Source: CAJPPJ01 sp963536495 (GTDB lineage Bacteria > Bacillota_I > Bacilli_A > RF39 > UBA660). From it: 64,000 bases of DNA. The DNA lies in assembly GCA_963536495.1 (NCBI GenBank), contig CAUTAF010000005.1, forward strand, positions 1 to 64,000, in the 5' to 3' direction. Shown piece after piece: positions 8,601 to 16,489 of the stretch (position 1 is its first letter; every line of letters starts with the position of its first letter). A program made the translations under genes and the position numbers. The notes beneath the pieces are model-generated. The model ran no database searches and was not told the origin of the DNA. It was given only the letters and a program-made list of their open reading frames with translations.

Positions 8601-8624
8601 AAAGCTAGTATAAACTAGCCTTTT
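8601..8624 (-). terminator. terminator after the 8633-9958 gene
   Basis: An imperfect stem (AAGCTAGT/ACTAGCCT) lies between the stop at 8633 and promoter P3. The T-run on the minus-strand side (TTTTTTTATT) supports termination. Confidence 0.6.
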
Positions 8625-8632
8625 ATCATATT

Positions 8633-9958
8633 TTAATTTTTTATATCTTCTTTTGTTTCTTCGTTCATTATTTCAACAGTTTCAACAGTTTCTTCTTTCT
8701 TTTTTAAACTTTGTTCTATGATTTCTTTTATAACTTCATCAAGACTTTTTCCTTTTAAATCAATAGGCTCTTTACCTATTTCATTAAATATAAGTTCTGT
8801 TTTACCTTTAACATATTTATCAGGAACTATGCTTGTTAAGTTGAATTTTAGTTTTCTTCTTTTTCTAACTTCTTCATTTACTGGTTGCAAAATATATTTG
8901 TATCTATTTTCAAAGATTTCTTTTTCAACTGTTAGTAAAGGTGTTTCTCTTCCTAAATAATTATAGATTTCTTCAAAAATATTATCTATATCTTTAAATG
9001 AAAAAATATATAAGTAACATATTTTCTTTTCTTCTTCAGTATTCTTTAAAATAGCAATTCCCTCTATTTGAAGTCCATAATTATCTACATTTCCAAAAAA
9101 TAATATTTCTCTTTTGCTATTATCTTCTTCTATTTCTTTTAAAACTTTTTCAAACCATTCATCAAATTTTGGATAAAGATTTTTTATATGTTGCTTTGAA
9201 GTTCTATTTTTAAATTCTTCTTTTAAAATTTCTTTTAATTGTAAATCAACTTGTGAATATCTGAAAATTTTATGTCTTTTTGTTTTATAAAAATTTTCTC
9301 TTTCTAAAATTTCTTGAACTAAAATTTCCTCATAAATTTCATCTAAACTAACTTCAAATAACATCATTATTCTTATTATATCTTCAAAAATTTCTTTTAA
9401 GTCAGCTGTTATTTCATTAATTCTATCTAAAGTAATTTTTTCTTTAACTTCTTTAGTGTTTTCAAGTAAATCATTATTTTTATTTATTTTTTCTATTATA
9501 TTAAAAATAATTTTTTTCATTTCATCATTATAATCAATTTTCTCAATATTATTCTTGATAAAAAATGGTTTTATCCAATCATTTTTAGTCAAAAGTTCTA
9601 CTCTTTTACTAAAATTTTCATTTATTTTAGCATAAAATATTTTTTCACTTAATACCTCTAAAGTATTATTCATAAAAAATCTATAATTCATCAAAATATC
9701 AACCATATTATTGATGATATTTTGTTTAGAAACACAAACAGAAAAAACAGTATATTCCAAATTATTTTTTGTAATATTTTCTCCTTTTATTCTTCCTAAA
9801 GAAAAATAAAAATTCATTAATGAATTAATCAGATAAAATTTAGAAGAAGTTAATCCAAAAACATTATTTTTATTTTCTAAAATTTTTTTTAGTGAGTAAG
9901 GTTTTTCTCCATTGTATTTTTCTAGTAATTCTTTAGTTATATCTTCTCTTTTTAACAT
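8633..9958 (-). CDS. hypothetical protein, possible GNAT-like C-terminal part
   Basis: This 441-residue protein is helical in its first 270 residues. Residues about 285-340 (EILFFGNVDNYGLQIEGIAILKNTEEEKKICYLYIF, quoted only as EGIAILK and ICYLYIF cores) look like the beta strands of a GNAT acetyltransferase. The acetyl-CoA loop is not obvious, so this is a weak guess. The C-terminus is a charged tail ending EETKEDIKN, unlike the shared family tag. I move the start to the methionine before LKRED, preceded by AAAGGAG; an upstream in-frame ATG would add 15 residues lying in the promoter leader. A TGGTATAAT -10 is at 9986-9991. Confidence 0.65.
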   Translation of the reverse strand: MLKREDITKELLEKYNGEKPYSLKKILENKNNVFGLTSSKFYLINSLMNFYFSLGRIKGENITKNNLEYTVFSVCVSKQNIINNMVDILMNYRFFMNNTLEVLSEKIFYAKINENFSKRVELLTKNDWIKPFFIKNNIEKIDYNDEMKKIIFNIIEKINKNNDLLENTKEVKEKITLDRINEITADLKEIFEDIIRIMMLFEVSLDEIYEEILVQEILERENFYKTKRHKIFRYSQVDLQLKEILKEEFKNRTSKQHIKNLYPKFDEWFEKVLKEIEEDNSKREILFFGNVDNYGLQIEGIAILKNTEEEKKICYLYIFSFKDIDNIFEEIYNYLGRETPLLTVEKEIFENRYKYILQPVNEEVRKRRKLKFNLTSIVPDKYVKGKTELIFNEIGKEPIDLKGKSLDEVIKEIIEQSLKKKEETVETVEIMNEETKEDIKN

Positions 9959-9985
9959 ATTTTTCTCCTTTGTTTTTTTATTTAT

Positions 9986-9991
9986 ATTATA
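9986..9991 (-). promoter_or_regulatory. -10 element TGGTATAAT for the 8633-9958 gene
   Basis: The extended -10 matches those of P1-P7, but the -35 position (10009-10014) falls in the terminator hairpin of the upstream gene, and no GACAATATTGTC-type palindrome is present. It is therefore a variant outside the palindrome regulon. Confidence 0.55.
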
Positions 9992-10009
9992 CCATATAAT
10001 CAAAATAAA

Positions 10010-10031
10010 AAGCTAGTAATTAAACTAGCTT
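10010..10031 (-). terminator. terminator after the 10041-10568 gene
   Basis: Arms AAGCTAGT and ACTAGCTT with a 6-nt loop closely match the hairpin at 3345-3368. It ends the operon containing the HAD phosphatase. Confidence 0.75.
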
Positions 10032-10040
10032 AAAAATTAT

Positions 10041-10568
10041 TTATTCTTCATATTCTACATAATCACGAATGAAAAAACTAAATATTTTCTTTAATTTTTC
10101 TTCTGTTAGTCCACTTTGTGAGTGAGTTTTTAAAATATTCTCACTAGGAAAATAATCCTTTATATCAAATATTTCATCATCTACTATCAAATATTTACTA
10201 ACTCCCTTAGTGCTATTTAACCAATCCATTATCTGTAATCCTCTTATTCCATTATGCTCTCTATTAGTTAGTCCTATTACTATCTTATCATCTTCTTTCA
10301 TATCTAAACTCTTTGAAAGATGTCTATAAATGAACTCATTCCACCCCTCAACACTTGTTCCTATTCTCCAAGTTGAAGTAATGCAAATTCCTATCTCATT
10401 TTCTTTACAAAATCTAAGTAATTTAATGAAGTTAATTAATGTTCTAGGGTCAAATTTAAAAATATCTTTATATCCATCATAATCATAAGTTAGTTTAAGT
10501 GCTAACGAATATCTGTCTTTATTTGCTGTATTTACAACTCCGTCCATATCTAAAAATATTACTTTCAT
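10041..10568 (-). CDS. HAD-superfamily phosphatase, RNA-repair-associated (SAK) type
   Basis: At 175 residues it shows HAD motif I FLDMDGVV (5-12; nucleophile D7, acid/base D9), motif II ITSTWR (63-68) and motif IV YLIVDDE (126-132), followed by HSQSGLTEEK. The S/T-W-R and xxSxxGLT pattern fits the small HAD domain often found in 'Swiss army knife' RNA-repair proteins. The predicted activity is removal of phosphate from a nucleic-acid end or nucleotide. It is a stand-alone gene 25 bp after the 10593-10991 gene. A kinase-phosphatase-ligase for RNA repair is encoded at 26650-28872, so the two may act on the same damage. Family level is likely; substrate is inferred. Confidence 0.75.
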   Translation of the reverse strand: MKVIFLDMDGVVNTANKDRYSLALKLTYDYDGYKDIFKFDPRTLINFIKLLRFCKENEIGICITSTWRIGTSVEGWNEFIYRHLSKSLDMKEDDKIVIGLTNREHNGIRGLQIMDWLNSTKGVSKYLIVDDEIFDIKDYFPSENILKTHSQSGLTEEKLKKIFSFFIRDYVEYEE

Positions 10569-10592
10569 ATTTTTACCTCATTTCTGTTTTAT

Positions 10593-10991
10593 TTATTTAA
10601 TTTTTACTGTATTACAATCCTTGATTATTTTCTCTATTTCTTCTTCTTTGACTTCGTCTATCGCTAATACCTCAACAATTTTGTCTTCAATTTTAGTCTT
10701 TTCTTCTAAAACTGTAAAAGTTTTAATATTAAAAAATCTTGTTAGTTCCCAAATTTTATCATCTTCTAACTCGACTGAAATTGTTTCTTCAATAGGAGGA
10801 ATAATTACTATGGCTCTCAAATTTTCTTCTTTGAATTTAGTAACAGTAATATTATAACCACAATATTGTCCAACAAAAATAGTTTCAATATTTCCTAAAT
10901 CTTTTTCTTTATCAATTTCTGCTTTGATTTCTTCAAAGGCTTTATCGTCTAGCAACAAATTAGGTAATTCTGTTTTAATCATTTTCATCAC
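10593..10991 (-). CDS. hypothetical protein, paralog of the 14146-14985 domain
   Basis: The core of this 132-residue protein (ETIFVGQYCGYNITVTKF then IWELTRFFNI) aligns with both halves of the 279-residue protein at 14146-14985 (VFNGTYKDKEITVTRF then IADYFGI). This defines a repeating domain of about 70 residues with a G-x-Y/F...I-T-V-T-[KR]-F strand. No function is known. Its start overlaps the stop of the basic RFRKRQ protein gene 10988-11299 by 4 bp. The paralog at 14146-14985 also sits beside an RFRKRQ gene, so the pairing is conserved. Confidence 0.65.
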   Translation of the reverse strand: MMKMIKTELPNLLLDDKAFEEIKAEIDKEKDLGNIETIFVGQYCGYNITVTKFKEENLRAIVIIPPIEETISVELEDDKIWELTRFFNIKTFTVLEEKTKIEDKIVEVLAIDEVKEEEIEKIIKDCNTVKIK

Positions 10992-11299
10992 TCACTTTCT
11001 TCTTTAATTAATCTATCTTTCAAACTTTTCCCTTGTGTATAGCTTTTCAATTTCTTTGCTAAATCTTTAACTTCCAATATCATAGCTTTTTCGTGTTGCC
11101 TTTTTCTAAATCTTTTTTTACTTCTTAGTTTTTTTAAAGCCTTATATTCTTCATCTTTTTTTAAATTATCTACCATTTTTTTCATTTCATCTAAGCTATG
11201 AAGTTCATAATTTCCATTTTTTAATTCTATGGCTCTTCTTTCCATTTCTAAATCAAATATTTCTATTTCAAATGGTATTTTTGACTTTTTCTTTTCCAT
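10988..11299 (-). CDS. small basic protein with RSKKRFRKRQxxKA motif
   Basis: This 103-residue protein has an acidic N-terminal half and a highly basic block LRSKKRFRKRQHEKA (about residues 62-76). The same block occurs in the proteins at 11342-11536 (RSKKRFRRRQWKKA) and 13737-14135 (RKKHKFRKRQYKKA). It is likely a nucleic-acid-binding patch or basic localisation segment. It is coupled to the next gene by a 4-bp overlap. Unknown family. Confidence 0.65.
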   Translation of the reverse strand: MEKKKSKIPFEIEIFDLEMERRAIELKNGNYELHSLDEMKKMVDNLKKDEEYKALKKLRSKKRFRKRQHEKAMILEVKDLAKKLKSYTQGKSLKDRLIKEESE

Positions 11300-11341
11300 A
11301 GTTTCCCTTTCTTATCACATAAGACATTTAAGTCTATAATT

Positions 11342-11536
11342 CTATTTTTTCTCATAAGTCATTCTCTTAACCATATCTTTGAGATTTTTCAAACCTGCTT
11401 TTTTCCATTGTCTTCTTCTAAATCTCTTTTTACTTCTTAATTTTTGTAAAACTTTTTGTTCTTCTCTATATCTTTCTTCAAATTTTTCTCTTTCTTCTAA
11501 ATCAACATCTCCAAATGTCATTAATCCAAATGTCAT
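11342..11536 (-). CDS. RFRKRQ-motif protein, 5' end probably altered by TnpB copy 2
   Basis: This 64-residue ORF ends in the same basic block as 10988-11299 (RSKKRFRRRQWKKA, residues 34-47). It starts only about 6 bp from the right end of TnpB element 2. Its first residues come from a duplicated 15-bp stretch (ATTAATGACATTTGG twice, giving MTFGLMTFG). It lacks about 25 residues present before the motif in its paralog. The original start was probably lost, and expression would depend on the element. It could be non-functional. Confidence 0.5.
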   Translation of the reverse strand: MTFGLMTFGDVDLEEREKFEERYREEQKVLQKLRSKKRFRRRQWKKAGLKNLKDMVKRMTYEKK

Positions 11537-11542
11537 TAATTC

Positions 11543-11760
11543 TGCTACTAAAAATGTACTAAAACATATTTAATACACTAGATTGTTACTACTTCATTGA
11601 GTATATTTTCGATACTTAGTATCTACTCATAGTTTCTTGTACTCTCCATAGTCGTAAATTCCCAACTAGCCGTCGGTACATATAGATATTTTAACTTGCT
11701 ATTCGTAGCTTTTTCCTCTCCTTTTCTTTATATTTTAAAATATCTATGCTATTACTTTAT
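11543..11760 (-). ncRNA. TnpB copy 2 right end and probable omega-RNA
   Basis: The block matches the right ends of the other copies up to TTTTTAGTAGCA. The predicted guide begins GAATTAATGACATTTG, the first bases of the neighbouring 11342-11536 gene. Like copy 3 it carries an extra segment of about 60 nt next to the tnpB stop that copies 1 and 4 lack. Confidence 0.6.
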
Positions 11761-12904
11761 AATTTTGTGCTTTTTCAAGATTTATACTTGCATTGTAATC
11801 CCTATCTATTTCTAAACCACAATTACTACATTTATAAATCCTATCATTAAGTTTTAAATCTTTCTTTATACTGCCACAACAAGAACAAGTTTTACTACTT
11901 GGATAGAATGTATCTACTAATCTTAGTTCTATATTTCTCTCCTTGCACTTATTTATTAGTTTAGTTCTTATTGAAAAGAAATTTTGTTCTTGTATTGCTT
12001 TAGATAGATGTCTGTTCTTCATCATATTAGATACTTTTAAATCTTCAATAGTAATGTATTTTAACTTGGCTCTTGTTATTTCATCTACCATTTTATTATT
12101 ATAATCATCTCTAATACAATTTAATCTATAAAACAATCTTTGTACTTTCAACTTTTTCTTATTAAAATTTTTACATTCTCTTAATTTTATCTTTTTAGAT
12201 TTAGAATACTCCACACTTCTTGACATCTTTCTTTGTTCTCTTTTAATTTTCTTTTTAATCTTTTTAACTTTTTTAGTTTTATTTATATTTTTAAATACCA
12301 TTCCATTAGAACATATAGCTGTATCTTTTATACCTAAATCTACTCCTAATCCTTTAGTATTTGTATTTTCAGTTTTAACTATATCATCTACTTCTATAAC
12401 AAGTGATAGGAAGTATCTATCAGCTTTTTTAGATATAGTACCACTTTTAATATTAGCGTTTTTAGGTATGTAACCATATTCTTTTACCCTTACAAATTTT
12501 AAAGTAGGTATCTTTATTTTATGTCTATAAAACTTAAAATCAGTTTTATTATCCTTGACAAAATAAGCACCTAATTCATTCTTACCTTTCTTCTTAAAAA
12601 CAGGAAAAGAACTTAAACCCTTAAAAAAGTTTTTAAAAGCCTTTTCTCCATAAATCATAGCTTGTTTAACTGATTTAGATGATACATCTTTAATCCATTT
12701 TTTATCAGGATTACTAGGAAGATATACATTATTGATATACTTAGAAAAATCAAAAGCACCAACAAATTTATTTCCTAATTCATATTGTTCTTGATTATAT
12801 TTAATATATTCATTATATATAAATCTTTCAGTACCAATAGTTTTATTTACTTGTATCTTTTGTTCATTTGTTAGTTTTAGTTCTATCTTTATTGCTTTAT
12901 ACAT
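11744..12904 (-). CDS. tnpB: TnpB RNA-guided endonuclease, copy 2
   Basis: This is a full-length 386-residue TnpB with RuvC-type aspartate in GVDLGIKD, glutamate in ITIEDLK, aspartate in DRDYNAS and the four-cysteine zinc finger (CSCCG and CSNCG). Differences from copy 1 include FKFYRHK for FEFYRHK, an N-E-Q for K-E-Q near residue 13, and the C-terminus AQNYKVIA. The start is the ATG giving MYKAIK, with AGGTGAAAG before it. All catalytic positions are intact, so an active nuclease is expected. The copies differ from each other in scattered positions, so they are not a very recent burst. Confidence 0.93.
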   Translation of the reverse strand: MYKAIKIELKLTNEQKIQVNKTIGTERFIYNEYIKYNQEQYELGNKFVGAFDFSKYINNVYLPSNPDKKWIKDVSSKSVKQAMIYGEKAFKNFFKGLSSFPVFKKKGKNELGAYFVKDNKTDFKFYRHKIKIPTLKFVRVKEYGYIPKNANIKSGTISKKADRYFLSLVIEVDDIVKTENTNTKGLGVDLGIKDTAICSNGMVFKNINKTKKVKKIKKKIKREQRKMSRSVEYSKSKKIKLRECKNFNKKKLKVQRLFYRLNCIRDDYNNKMVDEITRAKLKYITIEDLKVSNMMKNRHLSKAIQEQNFFSIRTKLINKCKERNIELRLVDTFYPSSKTCSCCGSIKKDLKLNDRIYKCSNCGLEIDRDYNASINLEKAQNYKVIA

Positions 12905-12980
12905 CTTTCACCTACCTTTTCTATATGTTTAAATATGTTTTTGATAACTGTTTTCATACTCCTTACAATCTTTAAGACTA

Positions 12981-13028
12981 TTATAGTTCATTCGTCATTT
13001 GCTCAAATTTTTCATCAAATTCTTCCAT
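12981..13028 (-). pseudogene. 15-codon ORF remnant beside TnpB copy 2
   Basis: A well-placed ribosome site (AGGTGAAATT) precedes an ATG that encodes MEEFDEKFEQMTNEL and then stops, about 20 bp from the left end of TnpB element 2. It follows the YopX-like gene closely. It is probably the 5' remnant of a gene damaged when the element arrived, though a real micropeptide cannot be excluded. Confidence 0.35.
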
Positions 13029-13044
13029 AATTTCACCTATAATC

Positions 13045-13413
13045 CTAATCTAAAAGTTTCTTATCAAGAAAAACATTTCCTATAACTTCCATTCTTTTAT
13101 TATTCCCATTAATAAAACTTACTTTTTCTTCAAATTCTTCATCATAAGCTATAAAACTTGCTGTTTCTTCATCAAACCTTATGATATGTTTTTTATTGTA
13201 AAACATAACTATATCTGCCTCATAGATAGGAGTATCTTTCATATCATATAAGCCTGTAAATTGAAATAGTTTTATATCACTAAAAAAAGCTAAAGTTGTA
13301 TACCCTTTATGGTCAATATATTCTATATAACTTTCTTCAAAATTAATCTTAGTTACTTTTACTATCTTTTCTCTGTTTTTTAAAAATGCCTTATATTCAA
13401 TTTTTCTTTGCAT
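13045..13413 (-). CDS. YopX-like protein, divergent
   Basis: This 122-residue protein carries FQFTGLYDMKDTPIYEADIV (about residues 64-84), the equivalent of the YopX block QYTGLKDKNGKEIYEGDI, and ends with EVIGNVFLDKKLL. The N-terminal IEYKAFLKNREKIVKV strand also fits. Function is unknown for the family. It is in a tight set of small genes with 13432-13680 upstream (18-bp gap) and the damaged ORF downstream. Confidence 0.75.
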   Translation of the reverse strand: MQRKIEYKAFLKNREKIVKVTKINFEESYIEYIDHKGYTTLAFFSDIKLFQFTGLYDMKDTPIYEADIVMFYNKKHIIRFDEETASFIAYDEEFEEKVSFINGNNKRMEVIGNVFLDKKLLD

Positions 13414-13431
13414 TACTGTATCATTCCTTTT

Positions 13432-13680
13432 TTAATTAATTATGTTTTCACTTAATTCTTTCATTTGTTCAGCTATCTTTTTCTTTTCTTCTTCATCTTG
13501 TATTAGTAATTTTACTAATTTTTCTTGTCCTTTTCTACATTGTTCTTCTAAAAATTGTCTATCTTCATCTAAAGTTTTCATTACTCTTCTTGAAATTTTA
13601 GAATATTCTTCCCTTGTCTTTTTATCTAATTTCACTTCACCTATTCTTAATGAAATTAAGTTTTTAGTTTCATTTTTCAT
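13432..13680 (-). CDS. small helical charged protein
   Basis: This 82-residue protein is predicted almost wholly alpha-helical from residue 20 on, with a heptad-like Lys/Glu pattern (EEYSKISRRVMKTLDEDRQFLEEQ, given only in part: EEQCRKGQEKLVKLLIQDEE). It may form a coiled coil. No family is recognised. It lies between the RFRKRQ gene 13737-14135 and the YopX-like gene. Confidence 0.6.
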   Translation of the reverse strand: MKNETKNLISLRIGEVKLDKKTREEYSKISRRVMKTLDEDRQFLEEQCRKGQEKLVKLLIQDEEEKKKIAEQMKELSENIIN

Positions 13681-13736
13681 TTTTTACCCCTATTTTTTTA
13701 ATTTTACTTTTTGACTTTTAATCAATTTTTTACTAA

Positions 13737-14135
13737 TTAATTTACTACTTTCTTTTTTAACTTTTTCTTTAATTTTCTTGGTCTTTTATATTTCCACATT
13801 TCTTTTGGATATGGAAATCTTTCTCTGAACAAATCTCTGTCTAATATTCCTTGAATATGCCTAGCTTTTTTATATTGTCTTTTTCTAAATTTATGTTTTT
13901 TTCTAAATAAATTATCTGTACTTATATATGGAGGTTTAAATTCTATATATGAAAAAACCTTTTTTGCTTGTTCTTCAGTTAAATTGAACTTAGGAAATTC
14001 GTCTTCTACAAAAAGAAGAGGATTTTTCATATCTTCAAATATTGGCTTTTCATCAATAATGAATATAGCAAGAGATTGCTTTTTATAGTTTTCTTTTAAT
14101 TTTTTCTTAAATATTTTACTTCTTTGTTTTTTCAT
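13737..14135 (-). CDS. basic RFRKRQ-motif protein
   Basis: This 132-residue protein has a very basic N-terminus (KKQRSKIFKKKLKENYKK), the shared block RKKHKFRKRQYKKA (about residues 78-92) and a basic C-terminus (YKRPRKLKKKLKKK). Overall charge strongly suggests nucleic-acid or ribosome binding, by inference. It directly follows the 14146-14985 gene (10-bp gap), mirroring the pair 10988-11299 / 10593-10991. Confidence 0.65.
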   Translation of the reverse strand: MKKQRSKIFKKKLKENYKKQSLAIFIIDEKPIFEDMKNPLLFVEDEFPKFNLTEEQAKKVFSYIEFKPPYISTDNLFRKKHKFRKRQYKKARHIQGILDRDLFRERFPYPKEMWKYKRPRKLKKKLKKKVVN

Positions 14136-14145
14136 TTGTTCACCT

Positions 14146-14985
14146 TTAATAACCTAAAAGAAAAAAATTAAAAAATTGAGTATATTCAGAAACATAATCT
14201 TCATAATCCATTTTTATTTTTTCTAATATTTCACTTATTTTTTTATCTTCAGTTATTTTATAATAGTCATTCACATAAGTTTCTTCTATTCTTGTCATCT
14301 TGTCGCCACCAACAATATCTTCAAAAATATTGTAAGAATAAATGCCAAAATAATCAGCTATTTCATAAATTTCTTTTTTGTTAGGAAAGCCCATAAGAGA
14401 AATTATTATATTGTTATCATAAAATCTTGTTACAGTTATTTCTTTATCTTTATATGTTCCATTAAAAACTTGTTCTTTTTGAAATGGAATAGCTTTTACT
14501 TGATTTACTTTATTAATTGCATTTTGCATTTGTTTCTTTAATGCAATATCACCAACAAAATTTTTATTCTTTTCTTTTCTGTTTCTTTCAGAAATTAAAA
14601 TTTCTTTTTGAACTTCAGTTATTGTTAAAAAATCTTTAAAATTAAAATATTCAATTATTTCTTTCAAATTTTCTTTTTTTAATTCAAAATCAGAATGAAT
14701 TTGAATGTTTCTATTAATATCATTTTTTGTATGATAACAATTAAATTCTGCACTTAAATTAGTTGCTTTATTAACAAATTTTCCTATAAAAACATATTTT
14801 TTTGTTTGATTATTATTTTTCTTTTCTTCTTCTAAATTCAAATCATCTATTATTTTTTTCATATTTTCACAAGGAATAATTGTTTCTGAACCTTTATATT
14901 GTCTTGGTGTTCTTCTATAACTTTCTGTAATTCTATCATAAAATTCTTCATTTGAATTATAATTCTTTTTTAACTTTCTTACCAT
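14146..14985 (-). CDS. hypothetical protein with duplicated domain
   Basis: This 279-residue protein contains two related segments. Residues about 57-135 (YVFIGKFVNKATNLSAEF...IIEYFNFKDFLTITE) and about 170-245 (QVFNGTYKDKEITVTRF...IADYFGIYSYNIFED) share the G-[KT]-[FY]...[FY]-F-[NG]-[FI] pattern also seen in the 132-residue protein at 10593-10991. The N-terminus is basic (MVRKLKKNYN). No enzymatic motif is seen. It begins at an ATG with AAAGGGAAG ahead and is followed at once by an RFRKRQ-motif gene. Confidence 0.65.
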   Translation of the reverse strand: MVRKLKKNYNSNEEFYDRITESYRRTPRQYKGSETIIPCENMKKIIDDLNLEEEKKNNNQTKKYVFIGKFVNKATNLSAEFNCYHTKNDINRNIQIHSDFELKKENLKEIIEYFNFKDFLTITEVQKEILISERNRKEKNKNFVGDIALKKQMQNAINKVNQVKAIPFQKEQVFNGTYKDKEITVTRFYDNNIIISLMGFPNKKEIYEIADYFGIYSYNIFEDIVGGDKMTRIEETYVNDYYKITEDKKISEILEKIKMDYEDYVSEYTQFFNFFLLGY

Positions 14986-15044
14986 TCTTTACACTTCCCT
15001 TTTTATTTTATTTCTTTAAATTTTCTATATAATTAACTACATTT

Positions 15045-15389
15045 TTATTTGGAAATTTCTTCCTGAATAAATTCAATATAATTAGGTAAAAAATTATATT
15101 TATGTGGTATTTTATCAAATTCTTTTAGCATTTTATCTTCAATATCCCACAACATTTCTTTGCTGTTTTTCCAATCAATTCCTTTTTCATTAGCAATTAT
15201 CATTCTAAGCCCTAAATCTAATTGATAATATGGACTGTTTTCTTCAACAAGTTCATTATTTAAGACTAAATATTTATCTGCTAAAAATTTTCCACACTTC
15301 TCAAAAACAAATTTTGTTTGTGGGTATTTTTTTATAAAATTTTCTATTTCTGTTTTATTATATGTTATTAGTTCAATGTTTATTCCCAT
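15045..15389 (-). CDS. hypothetical protein, tandem paralog of the next gene
   Basis: This 114-residue protein is a clear paralog of 15431-15820: ITYNKTEIENFIKKYPQTK / LTYNREEIENFIKKYPKTK, then FEKCGKFL, ENSPYYQLDLGLR and a W-[DE]-[IL]-E-D-K-M segment. I start at the ATG giving MGINIE. A GTG four codons upstream is in frame but sits in the ribosome site. The two are 41-42 bp apart and result from tandem duplication. The family is unknown; the length, mixed alpha/beta pattern and single conserved Cys do not identify a function. Confidence 0.65.
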   Translation of the reverse strand: MGINIELITYNKTEIENFIKKYPQTKFVFEKCGKFLADKYLVLNNELVEENSPYYQLDLGLRMIIANEKGIDWKNSKEMLWDIEDKMLKEFDKIPHKYNFLPNYIEFIQEEISK

Positions 15390-15430
15390 CTTAATTCTCA
15401 CTTTCTGTTTCTCTTATATTTTCAATAGTA

Positions 15431-15820
15431 TTAATTATTTTCACAAAAATAATCTTTTACTAAATTAATATAATTTTTTAAAATTATATCCTCGTATTTT
15501 ATGTTTTCAAAATCATTAAGCATTTTATCTTCTAATTCCCACAAAACTTTTTCATTAGCTGTTGTTTCTACAAATTCTGAAATCAACATAATTTTTTCTT
15601 TTATTTCCCACTTAATGTTATTTTTAATAGCAACAATTATTCTTAAACCTAGATTTAGTTGATATAGAGGTGAATTTTCTTCGTTATCGTTTTCTAAAAT
15701 CAAATAAACTTTCTTTAAAAAATTACCACATTTTTCAAAAACATCTTTTGTTTTAGGGTATTTTTTTATAAAATTTTCAATTTCTTCTCTATTATATGTT
15801 AGTATTCTAGTTCCAAACAT
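15431..15820 (-). CDS. hypothetical protein, tandem paralog
   Basis: A 129-residue protein sharing IENFIKKYPKTK, VFEKCGNFL and NSPLYQLNLGLR with the gene at 15045-15389. It has an 11-residue or so insertion (KEKIMLISEFVETTANEK) before the W-E-L-E-D-K-M segment. No known domain is apparent. It lies in a string of closely spaced minus-strand genes from 17662 down to 15045, all without recognisable promoters between them, so they are probably co-transcribed from P4. Confidence 0.65.
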   Translation of the reverse strand: MFGTRILTYNREEIENFIKKYPKTKDVFEKCGNFLKKVYLILENDNEENSPLYQLNLGLRIIVAIKNNIKWEIKEKIMLISEFVETTANEKVLWELEDKMLNDFENIKYEDIILKNYINLVKDYFCENN

Positions 15821-15841
15821 TACTTCACCAATCCATTCATT

Positions 15842-16441
15842 TTAAAATATTTCTTCTAACTCTTTATATTTTATATTTTCAAGTTCATATTCTTTATCTA
15901 AAATTGAACTAAATCCAAAATTTACAATATTATTTAAACTATTTTCATCTAACTTTTTAAATTTTTCACTTTTTACTAATCCAATCATTTCATCTTGATT
16001 GAGTTGTTTTTCTGTAAATTCTAGTTTTTCAAGTTTTTCAACTCCTCTATTATACATTGGTATTCCATAATCATCATATCTATATTCTGTTTTCCAATAA
16101 TCTTTAAAATATATTATTTTATAATATCCATTATCTAAATTTTCTATTTTCATAAAAGTTACATAAGAACAATTACCACTTTTTTGAAAAGTTTTATAAA
16201 AATACATTATTTTTTTATTTTCACCATTTTTTATTTTATTTTTTTTCAATATTATATTTAATTTTTCTAACATTTTTTCTTTATTTGTTATAATTTTAGG
16301 TACATCATTATTTGTTATGTTTTCTAAATTTTCTTTCATAAAACGCAAATAGATAATGTCTTCTTGATTGTTTGAATAAGAATTTATAGAAATATAGTTT
16401 TTATTTTTTTCTTTTGCTTTTAATAAATTAATCTTTTCCAT
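15842..16441 (-). CDS. hypothetical protein, 199 residues
   Basis: This protein is not recognised. It has a basic N-terminal helix (KINLLKAKEKNKN), a central beta-rich section with paired aromatics (YVTFMKIENLDNGYYKIIYF) and an acidic C-terminal helix (ELENIKYKELEEIF). It has no membrane segment. It sits 21 bp from the tandem pair downstream and 48 bp from the upstream gene, consistent with one operon. The C-terminal ELEEIF should not be confused with the shared tag of the giant family; it lacks the charged linker. Confidence 0.6.
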   Translation of the reverse strand: MEKINLLKAKEKNKNYISINSYSNNQEDIIYLRFMKENLENITNNDVPKIITNKEKMLEKLNIILKKNKIKNGENKKIMYFYKTFQKSGNCSYVTFMKIENLDNGYYKIIYFKDYWKTEYRYDDYGIPMYNRGVEKLEKLEFTEKQLNQDEMIGLVKSEKFKKLDENSLNNIVNFGFSSILDKEYELENIKYKELEEIF

Positions 16442-16489
16442 AATAACTCTCCTTTTTTACTTTCCATATAAATTTTAATTTACTATTAT

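Larger units (their letters stand above)
11543..12962 (-). mobile_element. IS200/IS605-family TnpB-only element, copy 2
   Basis: Ends are defined by alignment with the other three copies: left end at about 12962 (GGAGTATGAAAACAG on the minus strand) and right end at 11543. No tnpA is present. It sits between the YopX-like gene and a truncated RFRKRQ gene. Confidence 0.8.

Noticed and set aside
15842..16441. The C-terminus ELEEIF as another copy of the giant-family tag
   Set aside because: It lacks the Lys/Glu linker and the basic residue before E-I, and the protein has no family module.
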